DNA of 64,000 nt from DAOOKJ01 sp035385585. Its GTDB lineage: Bacteria; Patescibacteriota; Minisyncoccia; UBA6257. This document shows positions 40,926-49,524 of this stretch, in pieces (the stretch's first letter is position 1; each line of letters begins with the position of its first letter). A program made the position numbers and the translations under genes. The DNA is taken from assembly GCA_035385585.1 (NCBI GenBank), contig DAOOKJ010000002.1, positions 1 to 64,000 of the forward strand, given 5' to 3'. A model generated the notes under the pieces. The model had not been told where the DNA came from and searched no databases. It worked only from the letters and a program-made list of their open reading frames with translations.

Positions 40926-41315
40926 ATGGATAAAAAAGGGTATATGGCGATAAGACATCATGATCTTAAAGAAGCCCAATGGTGCTCAGATTGTGATAAG
41001 GTAAAAAATAAAGCACTAAATCAAACATTCGTTGGCATACTTGAAGTGGGGGAGATATATAAAGTGGCAGGGAGTAACATAAAAGAACTTAAAAGATACA
41101 ACAAGCAGTACCTTCTATTTAAACCGCTTGGTTTTGGTGCCATCTTTTCTATCTCTCAATATCCGCAAGCTATCTCTTTTGCAAAATATTATTCCAGTCA
41201 TTCCCTCATGTTTATAATTAAATTTGAAAGAATTTGGAAAATTGAATTTAGAGAGAATATTGAATTTAGAGAATTGACAATAGAGGGGGCAATTGGTTAT
41301 TTCCAACCAGAGTAA
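40926..41315 (+). CDS. Hypothetical protein with single CxxC
   Basis: A 129-residue soluble protein of no family I recognise. WCSDCDKVKNK near residues 19-29 gives one CxxC; the rest is alternating beta/alpha with aromatic-rich strands (LFKPLGFGAIFSISQYP). It has no membrane helix. It has a strong promoter, a boxA-like leader, an AGGAGG site and a good terminator, so it is probably well expressed. Confidence 0.55.
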   Translation: MDKKGYMAIRHHDLKEAQWCSDCDKVKNKALNQTFVGILEVGEIYKVAGSNIKELKRYNKQYLLFKPLGFGAIFSISQYPQAISFAKYYSSHSLMFIIKFERIWKIEFRENIEFRELTIEGAIGYFQPE

Positions 41316-41333
41316 TTAGTGAATAAATAGTTA

Positions 41334-41361
41334 CCCCAGAGTATTTCTGGGGCTTTTTTAT
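41334..41361 (+). terminator. Intrinsic terminator
   Basis: CCCCAGA (41334-41340) pairs with TCTGGGG (41346-41352), then CTTTTTTA. Confidence 0.88.
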
Positions 41362-41396
41362 TTTTCATTTATGGGACTTTTTTGTTTTTTGGTAAG

Positions 41397-41407
41397 TGTG
41401 GTATAAT
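41397..41407 (+). promoter_or_regulatory. Extended -10 promoter
   Basis: TGTGGTATAAT with TATAAT at 41402-41407, 44 nt before ATG 41452; the -35 is weak. It is identical to the boxes at 26627 and 36952. Confidence 0.6.
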
Positions 41408-41451
41408 ACATATAAGTTTCATACGTTTACGTTTATAAAGCCTAATATATA

Positions 41452-42141
41452 ATGAATAAAAAAAATTTAATAAATATTATTTTGATAGTAATTATTTTCG
41501 TTGCTATTGGGGCAATGGGGTATTTTATTTTCATCAAAAAATCAGAAACTATTCCCGAGGAAAGTACCAAAAGGTATACAAATTCATTATTGGGGATTGA
41601 ATTTTCTTATCCTCGAAATTTTATTCCTTATCTTCGAGATAATGAATATTTAGGCGATCAACCGTCGCGTTTTGTATCTGGTAAAGATTCATATGCTCCA
41701 TTAGACGAAAACTCTTATTTCGTAATAACTCTTAATGGCGTTAAGGGTTATTATGATTGTCCTTCTTTAGAAAATTCAGAAATGTCTTACTCTGGTTCAT
41801 ATGAAGATATCCAACAATTCATTCAAGAAGGCAAGTCAATTAAATTTGAGAATTGCAAAGAAATTATTCAAACCATTGATCAAGCCGCTCAAAATTCTGC
41901 TTATCATAAATTAAAGCCTTTTGGAGAAAATCCAATTATCAAAACATTGCAAATTGAAGGGCAAGAAGCAAGGCTTATAATTCCTTCCGAAAACAGTATT
42001 AACGAAAGAGAATTAATTGTTGAGCTGAAAAAATCCGTTTTCCTTTTAGATAAATATTGGACATTTTTAGTAATCCATACAAGTCAAGATCCTGATGGAA
42101 AAACAATGAAGACGATTTTAGAATCATTAACATTTAGATAA
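41452..42141 (+). CDS. Membrane-anchored protein, PsbP-like pattern
   Basis: 229 residues: an N-terminal signal-anchor helix (about 6-27, IILIVIIFVAIGAMGYFIFI) and an extracellular domain beginning YTNSLLGIEFSYPRNF, the pattern of PsbP-like and related CPR surface domains. Three to four Cys lie near residues 104-142 and could form disulfides. It is a single-gene transcript with an extended -10 promoter and a perfect terminator. Function unknown. Confidence 0.65.
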   Translation: MNKKNLINIILIVIIFVAIGAMGYFIFIKKSETIPEESTKRYTNSLLGIEFSYPRNFIPYLRDNEYLGDQPSRFVSGKDSYAPLDENSYFVITLNGVKGYYDCPSLENSEMSYSGSYEDIQQFIQEGKSIKFENCKEIIQTIDQAAQNSAYHKLKPFGENPIIKTLQIEGQEARLIIPSENSINERELIVELKKSVFLLDKYWTFLVIHTSQDPDGKTMKTILESLTFR

Positions 42142-42161
42142 AATAATCCATCTGGCAAATT

Positions 42162-42194
42162 AAAACCTCGGGATAAAACGCCGAGGTTTTTAAT
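42162..42194 (+). terminator. Intrinsic terminator
   Basis: AAAACCTCGG (42162-42171) pairs with CCGAGGTTTT (42181-42190), then TAATT. It could serve both converging transcripts. Confidence 0.85.
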
Positions 42195-42231
42195 TAATCG
42201 GATAAAGAAAACAAGTTTTGCTTTTATCAAA

Positions 42232-44220
42232 TTATGCAGTGTCAGCATTTATTGGGGAAAGGAATTGACTCATATAGAGATTGTAATAAAATCCCTTTGC
42301 CGCTAGAAGTTTTTTGTGATTTCCTTGTTCTACAATCCGACCTTTATTCATCACTAGAATAATATCAGCATTATAAATAGTGGATAAACGATGAGCTATA
42401 ACCAAACTAGTACGGCCTTTTCTTAGTTTTGCCATCGCTTTTTGAATCAACATTTCTGTTCGAGTATCAACAGAACTAGTAGCTTCGTCGAGTATCAATA
42501 TTTTAGGATCAGCTAAAAAGACACGGGCTATGGTTAACAGTTGTTTTTGTCCTTGAGATATGTTAGAAGCGTCGTCGGTCAGTATAGTATCATATCCGTC
42601 TGGTAATGTTTTGATAAAATGATCTACATAAGCCGTTTGAGCAGCTGAGATTATTTCTTGTTCAGTGGCTCCTTCTTTGCTATAGGCAATATTATCCCGG
42701 ATGGTGCTATTAAATAACCAAGTATCTTGCAAAACCATCCCAAAAATTTTACGGAGGTCATCTCTTCTCATTTTTCTGATATCAACGCCATCTATAGAAA
42801 TACATCCGCGGTCTATTTCATAAAAACGCATTAATAAATTTACTAAGGTTGTTTTACCGGCACCAGTTGGACCAACTATTGCCACAGTTTCTCCAGGCTT
42901 AATCTCTAAATTTAAATCCTCAATTAGAGGAGTATCAGGGTTGTAGCTAAAGTAGACATGTTCAAATTTTATTTCTCCCTTTACTTTTTCCAGTACTACG
43001 GGATTTTCTATATCTGGTATTTCTTCTTTTTCATCTAAAAGTTCAAATACTCGTTCAGCTGAGGCGGCCGTAGATTGAAGAATATTTAAAATACTGGCTA
43101 CTTGAACTACTGGTTGGGTAAATTGTTTAGAATATTGAATGAAAGCCTGGACGCCACCAAGGGTAATAAGACCTTTCGCTACTCGAATTCCCCCAATAAT
43201 ACAAATGACAACATAATTGAGATTATTTAAAAAATTTACTGAGGGACGAATTAAACTTGATATGAATTGAGCCTTAAAACTAGATTCATAAACCTTTTGA
43301 TTTTCTTCATTAAAACGTTCTTTGGCTTTTTCTTCCCGGTTGAATGCTTTGATAATATTGTGGCCGGTAAATGTTTCTTCAATATGGCCATTCAAAGTAC
43401 CAGTGCTGTCCCATTGAGCTATAAAGTATTTTTGGGATTTATTAATCACTAATCCAGCAATCAAAAGAGCTAAAGGAATAATCACAAGAGATATCCAAGT
43501 AAGCAGGGAACTAATAGAAAACATCATAATAAGAACTCCAACGACGACAGCAATCGCGTGGACTATTTGAGTAATATTTTGCTGGAGGGTATGAGCAATA
43601 TTATCTACATCATTAGTCACTCGGCTTAAGATATCACCATGAGAGTGATTATCGTAATATTTTAAAGGTAATTTAGCGAGTTTGGCATCTACTTCTCGTC
43701 GTACCCGATAGACAGTATTTTGGGCAACGCCAGCCATTGTATACTGTTGTAGCCATTGAAAGAAAGCTCCTAAAAGATACACTATCAAAAGAGTAATTAA
43801 TATCTGCTTCAAGGCTTGAAAATCTATGCCCTTGCCAGGCACAAGATTCATTACCGATATCATCTCTGCGAGTTGATTTTGTCCTTTTGCTTTTAATTCA
43901 GCAATAGCTTGTTCTTTAGTTATCCCGCTAGATAACTGTTTACTTATTACTCCTTCAAATAATTTATTAGTAGCTTCGCCTATTATTCTAGGTGCAAAAA
44001 TAGTAAAAGTCACGCTCAAAATAGTAAAAATTACCACTAATAATAAAGGAATTGCTTGAGGCTTAAGATAAATAATAAGACGCTTCATCGTTCCTCTGAA
44101 GTCTTTAGCTTTTTCCACTGACCTAGCAGCAACTCGTGCTCCGCCACCGAATCTACCCTGCCTCCTTTGGATTTGTCCTCTTATTGGTGGTTTATTATTT
44201 TGATTATTATTAACACTCAT
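42232..44220 (-). CDS. ABC exporter half-transporter, catalytically competent subunit
   Basis: 662 residues: a basic Gly/Arg-rich N-terminal extension (about 1-45), a six-helix type IV ABC exporter membrane domain, and an ATPase with Walker A GPTGAGKTT (about 450), signature ISQGQKQLL and Walker B ILILDEATSS with catalytic Glu, then the H-loop IAHRLST. With the upstream subunit it forms a heterodimeric exporter of the LmrCD/TM287-288 type, which exports lipids, peptides or drugs. Its start overlaps the upstream stop by 11 nt. The helix 1-2 loop is long (about 50 residues). Confidence 0.88.
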   Translation of the reverse strand: MSVNNNQNNKPPIRGQIQRRQGRFGGGARVAARSVEKAKDFRGTMKRLIIYLKPQAIPLLLVVIFTILSVTFTIFAPRIIGEATNKLFEGVISKQLSSGITKEQAIAELKAKGQNQLAEMISVMNLVPGKGIDFQALKQILITLLIVYLLGAFFQWLQQYTMAGVAQNTVYRVRREVDAKLAKLPLKYYDNHSHGDILSRVTNDVDNIAHTLQQNITQIVHAIAVVVGVLIMMFSISSLLTWISLVIIPLALLIAGLVINKSQKYFIAQWDSTGTLNGHIEETFTGHNIIKAFNREEKAKERFNEENQKVYESSFKAQFISSLIRPSVNFLNNLNYVVICIIGGIRVAKGLITLGGVQAFIQYSKQFTQPVVQVASILNILQSTAASAERVFELLDEKEEIPDIENPVVLEKVKGEIKFEHVYFSYNPDTPLIEDLNLEIKPGETVAIVGPTGAGKTTLVNLLMRFYEIDRGCISIDGVDIRKMRRDDLRKIFGMVLQDTWLFNSTIRDNIAYSKEGATEQEIISAAQTAYVDHFIKTLPDGYDTILTDDASNISQGQKQLLTIARVFLADPKILILDEATSSVDTRTEMLIQKAMAKLRKGRTSLVIAHRLSTIYNADIILVMNKGRIVEQGNHKKLLAAKGFYYNLYMSQFLSPINADTA

Positions 44221-45958
44221 ATATTATCTTTTTATTATTAGACAGTTGAGAATGCACGATATCACGATAGATTTCACAGATTTTCATAAGTTGATTATGA
44301 GTGCCAATTCCTGCAATAGTACCATCGTCATTCAATACTACAATTTGATCAGCATCCAAAATAGTACTTACTCTTTGGGCTACAATAATGACAGCCGAAT
44401 GAGTAGTTTCTTTTTTAAGGGCTAGTCGCAGTTGAGCATCAGTTTTAAAGTCTAAGGCAGAAAAGCTATCATCAAATAAGTATATCTCTGGTTTTTTGAC
44501 TAAAGCCCGGGCAACAGCCAGTCTTTGACGTTGTCCTCCTGAAAAGTTAACTCCTCCCTGTTCAACAGGGGCGTATAACTTATCCGGCAGATCCATTACA
44601 AAATTCTTAGCTTGAGCTATTTCTAAAGCGTGCCAGAGTTCTTCTTCAGTAGCGTTTTCATTTCCGTAGCGTAAATTATCGGCGATTGTGCCGCTGAAAA
44701 GAAAAGCTTTTTGAGGAACTAATCCTATTCGGTTTCTTAAATCTTTCAGAGATATTTGGCGGATATCTATACCATCTATCTTTATGCTTCCATTAGTCAC
44801 ATCATAAAAACGAGATATTAAAGCTATCAAAGTACTTTTTCCGCAACCAGTGCTTCCGATAATAGCAGTAGTTTTTCCAGGTATTGCTGTAAATGTTATA
44901 TCTTTGAGAACTAATTCTTCTGCATCAGGATAGTTAAAATCTACCTTAGAAAACTCTACTTTTCCTTCTATTCTTGGAGGTAAAGTTACTGATTTAGAAG
45001 GATCTTTAATAGACGGCTCGGTATTAAAAACTTCCAATAATCGCTCAGCTGAAGCTTCTGCTCGAGGCATCATAATAAACATACTCATAGCCAAAGTAAC
45101 TGCTATCATAATTTCCATAATGTAAGTTAAAAAAGCAGTTAGATTACCTATTGCCATTGCTCCACTTTCTATTCTGTGACCTCCAAACCAAATAATGGCG
45201 ATGGTAGCCATATTCATAATAATGAGAAGAGAGGGTATGGCCAAAGCAATAATTCGATTTACTCTTAAGGTAGTAGCAGTAAGGTCACGATTTGCTTTAT
45301 CAAAACGTCGGGCTTCATAATTATTCTTCACAAAGGCTCTTATAACCCTGACACCCATCAGTTTTTCTCGCATAATTTGGTTCACGCGATCTATTTTACT
45401 CTGAATGGAACGAAATAGTGGTATAGCCTTTATTAAAATAAGCCATACTACCACCGCCATCAAAGGAGCAATAATAATGATAGAAGAAGACAGCACTACG
45501 TCCTGCCGCAAAGCCATTATAATTCCGCCCAAGCACATAATAGGGGCTATAACCATAAGATTTAATCCTAAAATTACCAGCATCTGGATTTGGTGCACAT
45601 CATTGGTATTGCGGGTGATAAGAGAAGGAGTGCCAAATTTATCAAGGTCAGCTTGCGAGAAACTTTCCACTTTATAAAATACTGCTTGTCTCATATCCCG
45701 ACCTAAACTCATTGAGATTTTGGAACCTAGATAAGAAGAGGATATAGCGCAAGCCGCTAATATTAGGGTAACTACCAGCATAAAAGCGCCCGTCCTTATA
45801 ATATAATTGATATCTCCCTTGGCCATCCCATTGTTAATAATATTAGCGTTAAGATTAGGCAAATAAAGACTGGCCATTACTTGAGCCAATAATAAAACTA
45901 CAGCCAAGGCGACCTGTTTTCTATAGGGTTTTAAAAATTTTATTAATAAATCTTTCAT
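44210..45958 (-). CDS. ABC exporter half-transporter, degenerate-site subunit
   Basis: 582 residues with six membrane helices and one ATPase domain: Walker A GSTGCGKST (about 370), signature FSGGQRQRLAVARAL, and Walker B YLFDDSFSALD, in which Asp replaces the catalytic Glu. This asymmetry (Asp here, Glu in the partner at 42232) is the hallmark of heterodimeric exporters with one non-hydrolytic site. It is first of the two-gene operon, with its promoter at 46000. The His switch is Gln (VAQRVST), again as in degenerate subunits. Confidence 0.88.
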   Translation of the reverse strand: MKDLLIKFLKPYRKQVALAVVLLLAQVMASLYLPNLNANIINNGMAKGDINYIIRTGAFMLVVTLILAACAISSSYLGSKISMSLGRDMRQAVFYKVESFSQADLDKFGTPSLITRNTNDVHQIQMLVILGLNLMVIAPIMCLGGIIMALRQDVVLSSSIIIIAPLMAVVVWLILIKAIPLFRSIQSKIDRVNQIMREKLMGVRVIRAFVKNNYEARRFDKANRDLTATTLRVNRIIALAIPSLLIIMNMATIAIIWFGGHRIESGAMAIGNLTAFLTYIMEIMIAVTLAMSMFIMMPRAEASAERLLEVFNTEPSIKDPSKSVTLPPRIEGKVEFSKVDFNYPDAEELVLKDITFTAIPGKTTAIIGSTGCGKSTLIALISRFYDVTNGSIKIDGIDIRQISLKDLRNRIGLVPQKAFLFSGTIADNLRYGNENATEEELWHALEIAQAKNFVMDLPDKLYAPVEQGGVNFSGGQRQRLAVARALVKKPEIYLFDDSFSALDFKTDAQLRLALKKETTHSAVIIVAQRVSTILDADQIVVLNDDGTIAGIGTHNQLMKICEIYRDIVHSQLSNNKKIIYEC

Positions 45959-45999
45959 TTAAATTACCTCTATTTCTATTTTAATATCATAATTTCAAT

Positions 46000-46027
46000 A
46001 TTATACACTGTATTAAATGCTTTTCAA
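46000..46027 (-). promoter_or_regulatory. Promoter of the ABC exporter operon
   Basis: On the minus strand: TTGAAA (46027-46022), 16 bp spacer, TATAAT (46005-46000). The rest of 45959-46163 holds no gene. Confidence 0.65.
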
Positions 46028-46163
46028 GCGATGAAATATAATTTATCTTAAATTTTTCTTTTATAAAATTGTAATTTGTTTCTTTTTTATTCGTTATATA
46101 CCAAATCCCCCGGAATTAGAGAAAAAGGGATGAGATTTACAAAGAATAATCGATCTTCAGAAA

Positions 46164-46192
46164 TTGACTTTTAATTTTATTTATAGTATGAT
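46164..46192 (+). promoter_or_regulatory. Strong sigma70 promoter, near-duplicate of 40800
   Basis: TTGACT (46164-46169), 17 bp spacer, TATGAT (46187-46192), followed by ATAAATACC and the shared AATAGAGTATTTTT word within a TACCAA/TTGGTA hairpin. Confidence 0.85.
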
Positions 46193-46256
46193 ATAAATAC
46201 CAAGTAATAGAGTATTTTTGGTAAATTTTAACTAGTACCTTGAAAAAATGTACCTT

Positions 46257-46320
46257 CCTAATCGGCAAACTGTTCATTATCTTATTTTTAGTGGCTAGTT
46301 TGCCGATTAGGTAAGGAGGT
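46257..46320 (+). promoter_or_regulatory. Long perfect hairpin abutting the ribosome site
   Basis: CCTAATCGGCAAACT (46257-46271) pairs perfectly with AGTTTGCCGATTAGG (46297-46311) across a 25 nt loop. The Shine-Dalgarno AAGGAGGT (46313-46320) starts one base after the stem. A weak boxA-like ACCTTGAAAAAA lies just upstream (about 46237). The geometry fits translational control or an mRNA stabiliser. Confidence 0.75.
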
Positions 46321-46327
46321 GATTAAC

Positions 46328-46798
46328 ATGTTTGACATAGATGGACCAATAGCACTATTTGTATGGGCCCTCGTGATTATAGCTTTTATTAGTGTTATGC
46401 CCTGGTGGGTATGGATTCTCATTATTCTAGGTGGATTGTTATGGTTAATTTTCTCAGTTCTTAAAGATAGTGGTGTAGGGAGCGGTGTAGGTTCCTCTGA
46501 AGAACCAGAGAAGAAAGAACCCAATTATGCTCCTTATTCAGGTCATTATTCAGAGACAAATTACCATATTGATGAAGATGGAACAGTGCACGACAATGAA
46601 AACTATCAAATTGGTTATATAGATAGAGATGGAACTATTTATAGGTATGGTAGTGATGGACCAGAAAAAATAGGGTATATAGATGATTGTGGAAATATAA
46701 GAGGCAAAGACGGGACATCTATATCACACGATGATGATGATATCAATGATAAGATTAATGATATTGGTTTGATAATTAAGGGGAAAAAGAGGCATTAA
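46328..46798 (+). CDS. Small membrane protein with repeated GYID-DG motifs
   Basis: 156 residues. Two membrane helices (about 7-22 and 25-44, Trp-rich MPWWVWILIIL) are followed by a soluble tail with three copies of a short beta motif of the type [IY]-x-ID-x-DGT[IV] (YHIDEDGTVH, GYIDRDGTIY, GYIDDCGNIR), then an Asp-rich stretch and a basic end. No family assigned. ATG 46328 is chosen over GTG 46319 because the latter overlaps the Shine-Dalgarno. It is strongly expressed by its promoter and ribosome site. Confidence 0.65.
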   Translation: MFDIDGPIALFVWALVIIAFISVMPWWVWILIILGGLLWLIFSVLKDSGVGSGVGSSEEPEKKEPNYAPYSGHYSETNYHIDEDGTVHDNENYQIGYIDRDGTIYRYGSDGPEKIGYIDDCGNIRGKDGTSISHDDDDINDKINDIGLIIKGKKRH

Positions 46799-46813
46799 AG
46801 GTTTGTTTTTCAA

Positions 46814-46846
46814 AGCCGATCTAAAATATAAAGATCGGCTTTTTTA
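46814..46846 (+). terminator. Intrinsic terminator
   Basis: AGCCGATCT (46814-46822) pairs with AGATCGGCT (46832-46840), then TTTTTAA. Confidence 0.9.
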
Positions 46847-46924
46847 ATGGTCCCATAATTCTAATACGCTTTAATATGCAGAGTTGGGCAAATCACTGCT
46901 CGAATGACTTCGGATAACCTTTGT

Positions 46925-46952
46925 TTGACATTTCCTCCTAGAATAGTAAAAT
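46925..46952 (+). promoter_or_regulatory. Promoter predicting a leaderless mRNA
   Basis: TTGACA (46925-46930), 16 bp spacer, TAAAAT (46947-46952). The ATG begins 7 nt after the -10, where transcription itself should start. Confidence 0.65.
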
Positions 46953-46958
46953 AGAGGC

Positions 46959-47891
46959 ATGAAAATAAAAAAATATTTTGTTTTGGTTTTAATGGCAATA
47001 ATTATTCTTTGCGGAATAGGTATTTGGTTAAACTATAATAAAAGTCAGGGGGATTTGATTCCATTCAATCAGCCTCCTCCAGAAGAAAATCTTATTGCTC
47101 AAGTGACTTTTCTTTGTAAAGATAATAAAACAATCGAAGCCAGCTTTTATGAAGGAGAAGTAAAGCCGGTAGAACCCGGCGAGCCACCAATTCCTCAGGG
47201 AAAAGTGAAGCTTGTTTTAAGTGATGGCCGGAGTTTTGAATTGCCTCAAACTATTTCTGCCAGTGGCGCTCGCTATGCTAATAGTAATGAGTCGTTTGTT
47301 TTTTGGAATAAAGGCAATGGCGCTTTGGTTTTAGAAAATAATGAAGAAAAAAATTATATCGGTTGTGTAATTTTGGCTAAAGATTCAGGAGATTTACCAA
47401 ACACTTATTTAGATGCTGTGGTAGGTTTTACCATTCGTTATCCAGTTGATTATAAAATAGATACTTCGTATAAGTATCAGGCTTTAGGTCCTGGTAAAGA
47501 AATTGGTGGTGTAAAATTTACTATTCCCGAGAGTTTTGTTACAGGTACTAATTTATCAAATTTTGATACTGGAATTTCAGTTGAAATTATTCCTGCGACT
47601 GAAAATTGCCAAGCCAGCCTTTTTCTACCTGTTACTGATAGTACTGAAGTTAAAAATCTTGTTGATAATAATATTGAATATTCTTTCGCAAAAATTACCG
47701 AAGGCGCTGCTGGCAATTATTATGAAGAACAAGTTTGGGCGCTTAAAGAAACTAATCCCTGCATTGCTCTTCGCTATCTAATCCATTCAACCAATATTAA
47801 TAATTATCCTGAAGGGATGGTTAAAGAATTTAACCGCGCCAATCTCCTAAATACTTTTGATAAAATTCGTTCTTCTTTGGTTACCTTATAA
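46959..47891 (+). CDS. Membrane-anchored protein with an MliC-like lysozyme-inhibitor domain
   Basis: 310 residues: a signal-anchor helix (about 6-24), then a domain matching the MliC family. It starts VTFLCKDNKTIEASFYEG and continues KLVLSDGRSFELPQTISASG and ARYANSNESFVFWNKG, ending at IGC, with the two Cys that form the conserved disulfide. MliC proteins block c-type lysozyme. A second domain (about 150-310) beginning VVGFTIRYPVDYKID is PsbP-like and similar in style to the protein at 41452. It is probably displayed on the cell surface. Single gene with its own promoter. Confidence 0.75.
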   Translation: MKIKKYFVLVLMAIIILCGIGIWLNYNKSQGDLIPFNQPPPEENLIAQVTFLCKDNKTIEASFYEGEVKPVEPGEPPIPQGKVKLVLSDGRSFELPQTISASGARYANSNESFVFWNKGNGALVLENNEEKNYIGCVILAKDSGDLPNTYLDAVVGFTIRYPVDYKIDTSYKYQALGPGKEIGGVKFTIPESFVTGTNLSNFDTGISVEIIPATENCQASLFLPVTDSTEVKNLVDNNIEYSFAKITEGAAGNYYEEQVWALKETNPCIALRYLIHSTNINNYPEGMVKEFNRANLLNTFDKIRSSLVTL

Positions 47892-47939
47892 GATATCTTA
47901 CATTATTTTAAAAATAAAACAATAAATTAAAATAATTTT

Positions 47940-48330
47940 ATGAAATCAAAAAAGAATCTATTAATTGTGATAGGAGTAATTATAGTAGTCGTCGCTTTAT
48001 TTTTCGTTTTTAAAGGGAATAACTTCTCAAAAATAAGCCCCTTAAATGAAAATGCTTTAAATAAGACACTCTCAAAACCATCATTGCTTCATCCTCCTGG
48101 AAAAATTTTTTGTGGAGGCATTGTCAAGGTCAATAGTTGGCACTGAAAATGGAGACAATAAAGGGATACCAACCGAAGAAGGCGGCAAATTTATGAATTT
48201 TCTTCAGCAATACGGAATCAATTTTAAAGAACTGGAAGAATATTCCGATGCCTTATCTTTAGACCCAGTAAGAAGTCAGGAAGTGAGCACGAAGTTATCT
48301 AATCGACTTACAAAGTTAGGGGAAAAATAA
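47940..48330 (+). pseudogene. Frameshifted membrane-anchored small protein gene
   Basis: The first part (47940-48146) encodes a signal-anchor (NLLIVIGVIIVVVALFFVF) and continues to PPGKIFCGG. The second frame (from GTG 48112 to 48330) reads VEALSRSIVGTENGDNKGIP, then EEGGKFMNFLQQYGINFKEL. Removing one T from the T6 run at 48106-48111 joins them as PPGKIFVEALSRSIVG. It is either a true pseudogene, a homopolymer sequencing error or a programmed slip. Intact length would be about 129 residues. Its stop is adjacent to the convergent MFS gene. Confidence 0.75.
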
Positions 48331-48335
48331 TAATC

Positions 48336-49511
48336 TTAAACTCTCTTTTGAGTGGTTTCCAAGATTTTCGCGCAAACAAGGCCAATAATAGAAAAAATAA
48401 TAGCAACGGTAATTAAATAATTATCGCTTTTAATTGCGCTTAAAAGAAAACTTGGAATCGTACCGCCTAAAGTAGAAATAATACTTGAGGCAGCGCCGGC
48501 TTTTTGAACCTGCTCTTCAAAAAGGTCTAATGATAAAGCGGCTCCATTGCTTTCTTTAATCGCATAGTCAACCCCAAAAGCACATAAGGTAATTGCCAAT
48601 ACCCAAATGTTTTTGCTTAAGAGAAAACACACCCCTCCAACAATTCCTATCAAGATTTCCAGATAAAGCATTTTAAAACGACCTATTTTGTCAGAAATTG
48701 CTCCCATAGGGTGAGTTAATAATACTCTCGTAATTTGAAAGACTATAAGAAGAAGGCCAATGTAAGAAGCGCCATAAAGGTTCTGAATAGTAAGAGGAAT
48801 TTTTGCAGTAATTAATCCAAAAATCCAACCAGTGGCAATAGAACTGGGAAAAAGCAAAAGGATTCTTCTATCAAAAACAAATTTTAGAATTTCTTTCAAC
48901 TGACCAATAAAACTTCTTGAATAACTCTCTTGAAATTTTGATTTTGGCTCTCTTAAAAAGATTAGAAGAATGAGAAAACCTAGAAAAGCGATAATTGTAA
49001 GAATGAAATAAAAATTTATAAAAGACCCCCGAGCCAAATAGAGCGAACCAAAAACCAAACTCAAAGTTGCCCCAATTCTTACTCCGGCGCGATAAAAACC
49101 ATTAAAACTTCCTCGTTTTTCTTTAGGACTAACTGCTCCAATATATGCCACTTCAACATTACCTTTTAATCCTGCCCCTAATCCCAAACAAATAGCCGCC
49201 GTATATAAAAAAAGAACATTTCTCGTAATAATAGCCAATATAAAAAGAGGGTAAGAGAAAAAACCCAAAACTAATGATTTTTTTAAGCCAATTTTAGAAC
49301 TTATAAACGGCGCCGCAATATTTCCCAAAAATACTACCCCATATAAAAGCGAGAGGGCTTTTAGGGCGAAAGTTAATTGACCAGTGGTTTTATAAAAGGC
49401 GGTAAAATAATGTTCTGAGGCTTGCCAGCCAAAAAATAAAATTCCTCCTGCCAGAGTTAAAATTATAATATCTGCATATTGATTAAGAGAAAATCGTCGT
49501 TTGTTTTCCAT
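48336..49511 (-). CDS. Major facilitator superfamily transporter
   Basis: 391 residues with about 11-12 membrane helices in two halves. The loop GAVSPKEKRGSFNGFYRAG between helices 4 and 5 and the helix 8-9 loop AISDKIGRFK fit the MFS motif A. Substrate cannot be told from sequence; the size and absence of extra domains fit a small-molecule or drug exporter. It is downstream of the VanY-like gene on the same strand (13 nt) and probably co-transcribed. Confidence 0.85.
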   Translation of the reverse strand: MENKRRFSLNQYADIIILTLAGGILFFGWQASEHYFTAFYKTTGQLTFALKALSLLYGVVFLGNIAAPFISSKIGLKKSLVLGFFSYPLFILAIITRNVLFLYTAAICLGLGAGLKGNVEVAYIGAVSPKEKRGSFNGFYRAGVRIGATLSLVFGSLYLARGSFINFYFILTIIAFLGFLILLIFLREPKSKFQESYSRSFIGQLKEILKFVFDRRILLLFPSSIATGWIFGLITAKIPLTIQNLYGASYIGLLLIVFQITRVLLTHPMGAISDKIGRFKMLYLEILIGIVGGVCFLLSKNIWVLAITLCAFGVDYAIKESNGAALSLDLFEEQVQKAGAASSIISTLGGTIPSFLLSAIKSDNYLITVAIIFSIIGLVCAKILETTQKRV

Positions 49512-49524
49512 CTTATTTATAAAT

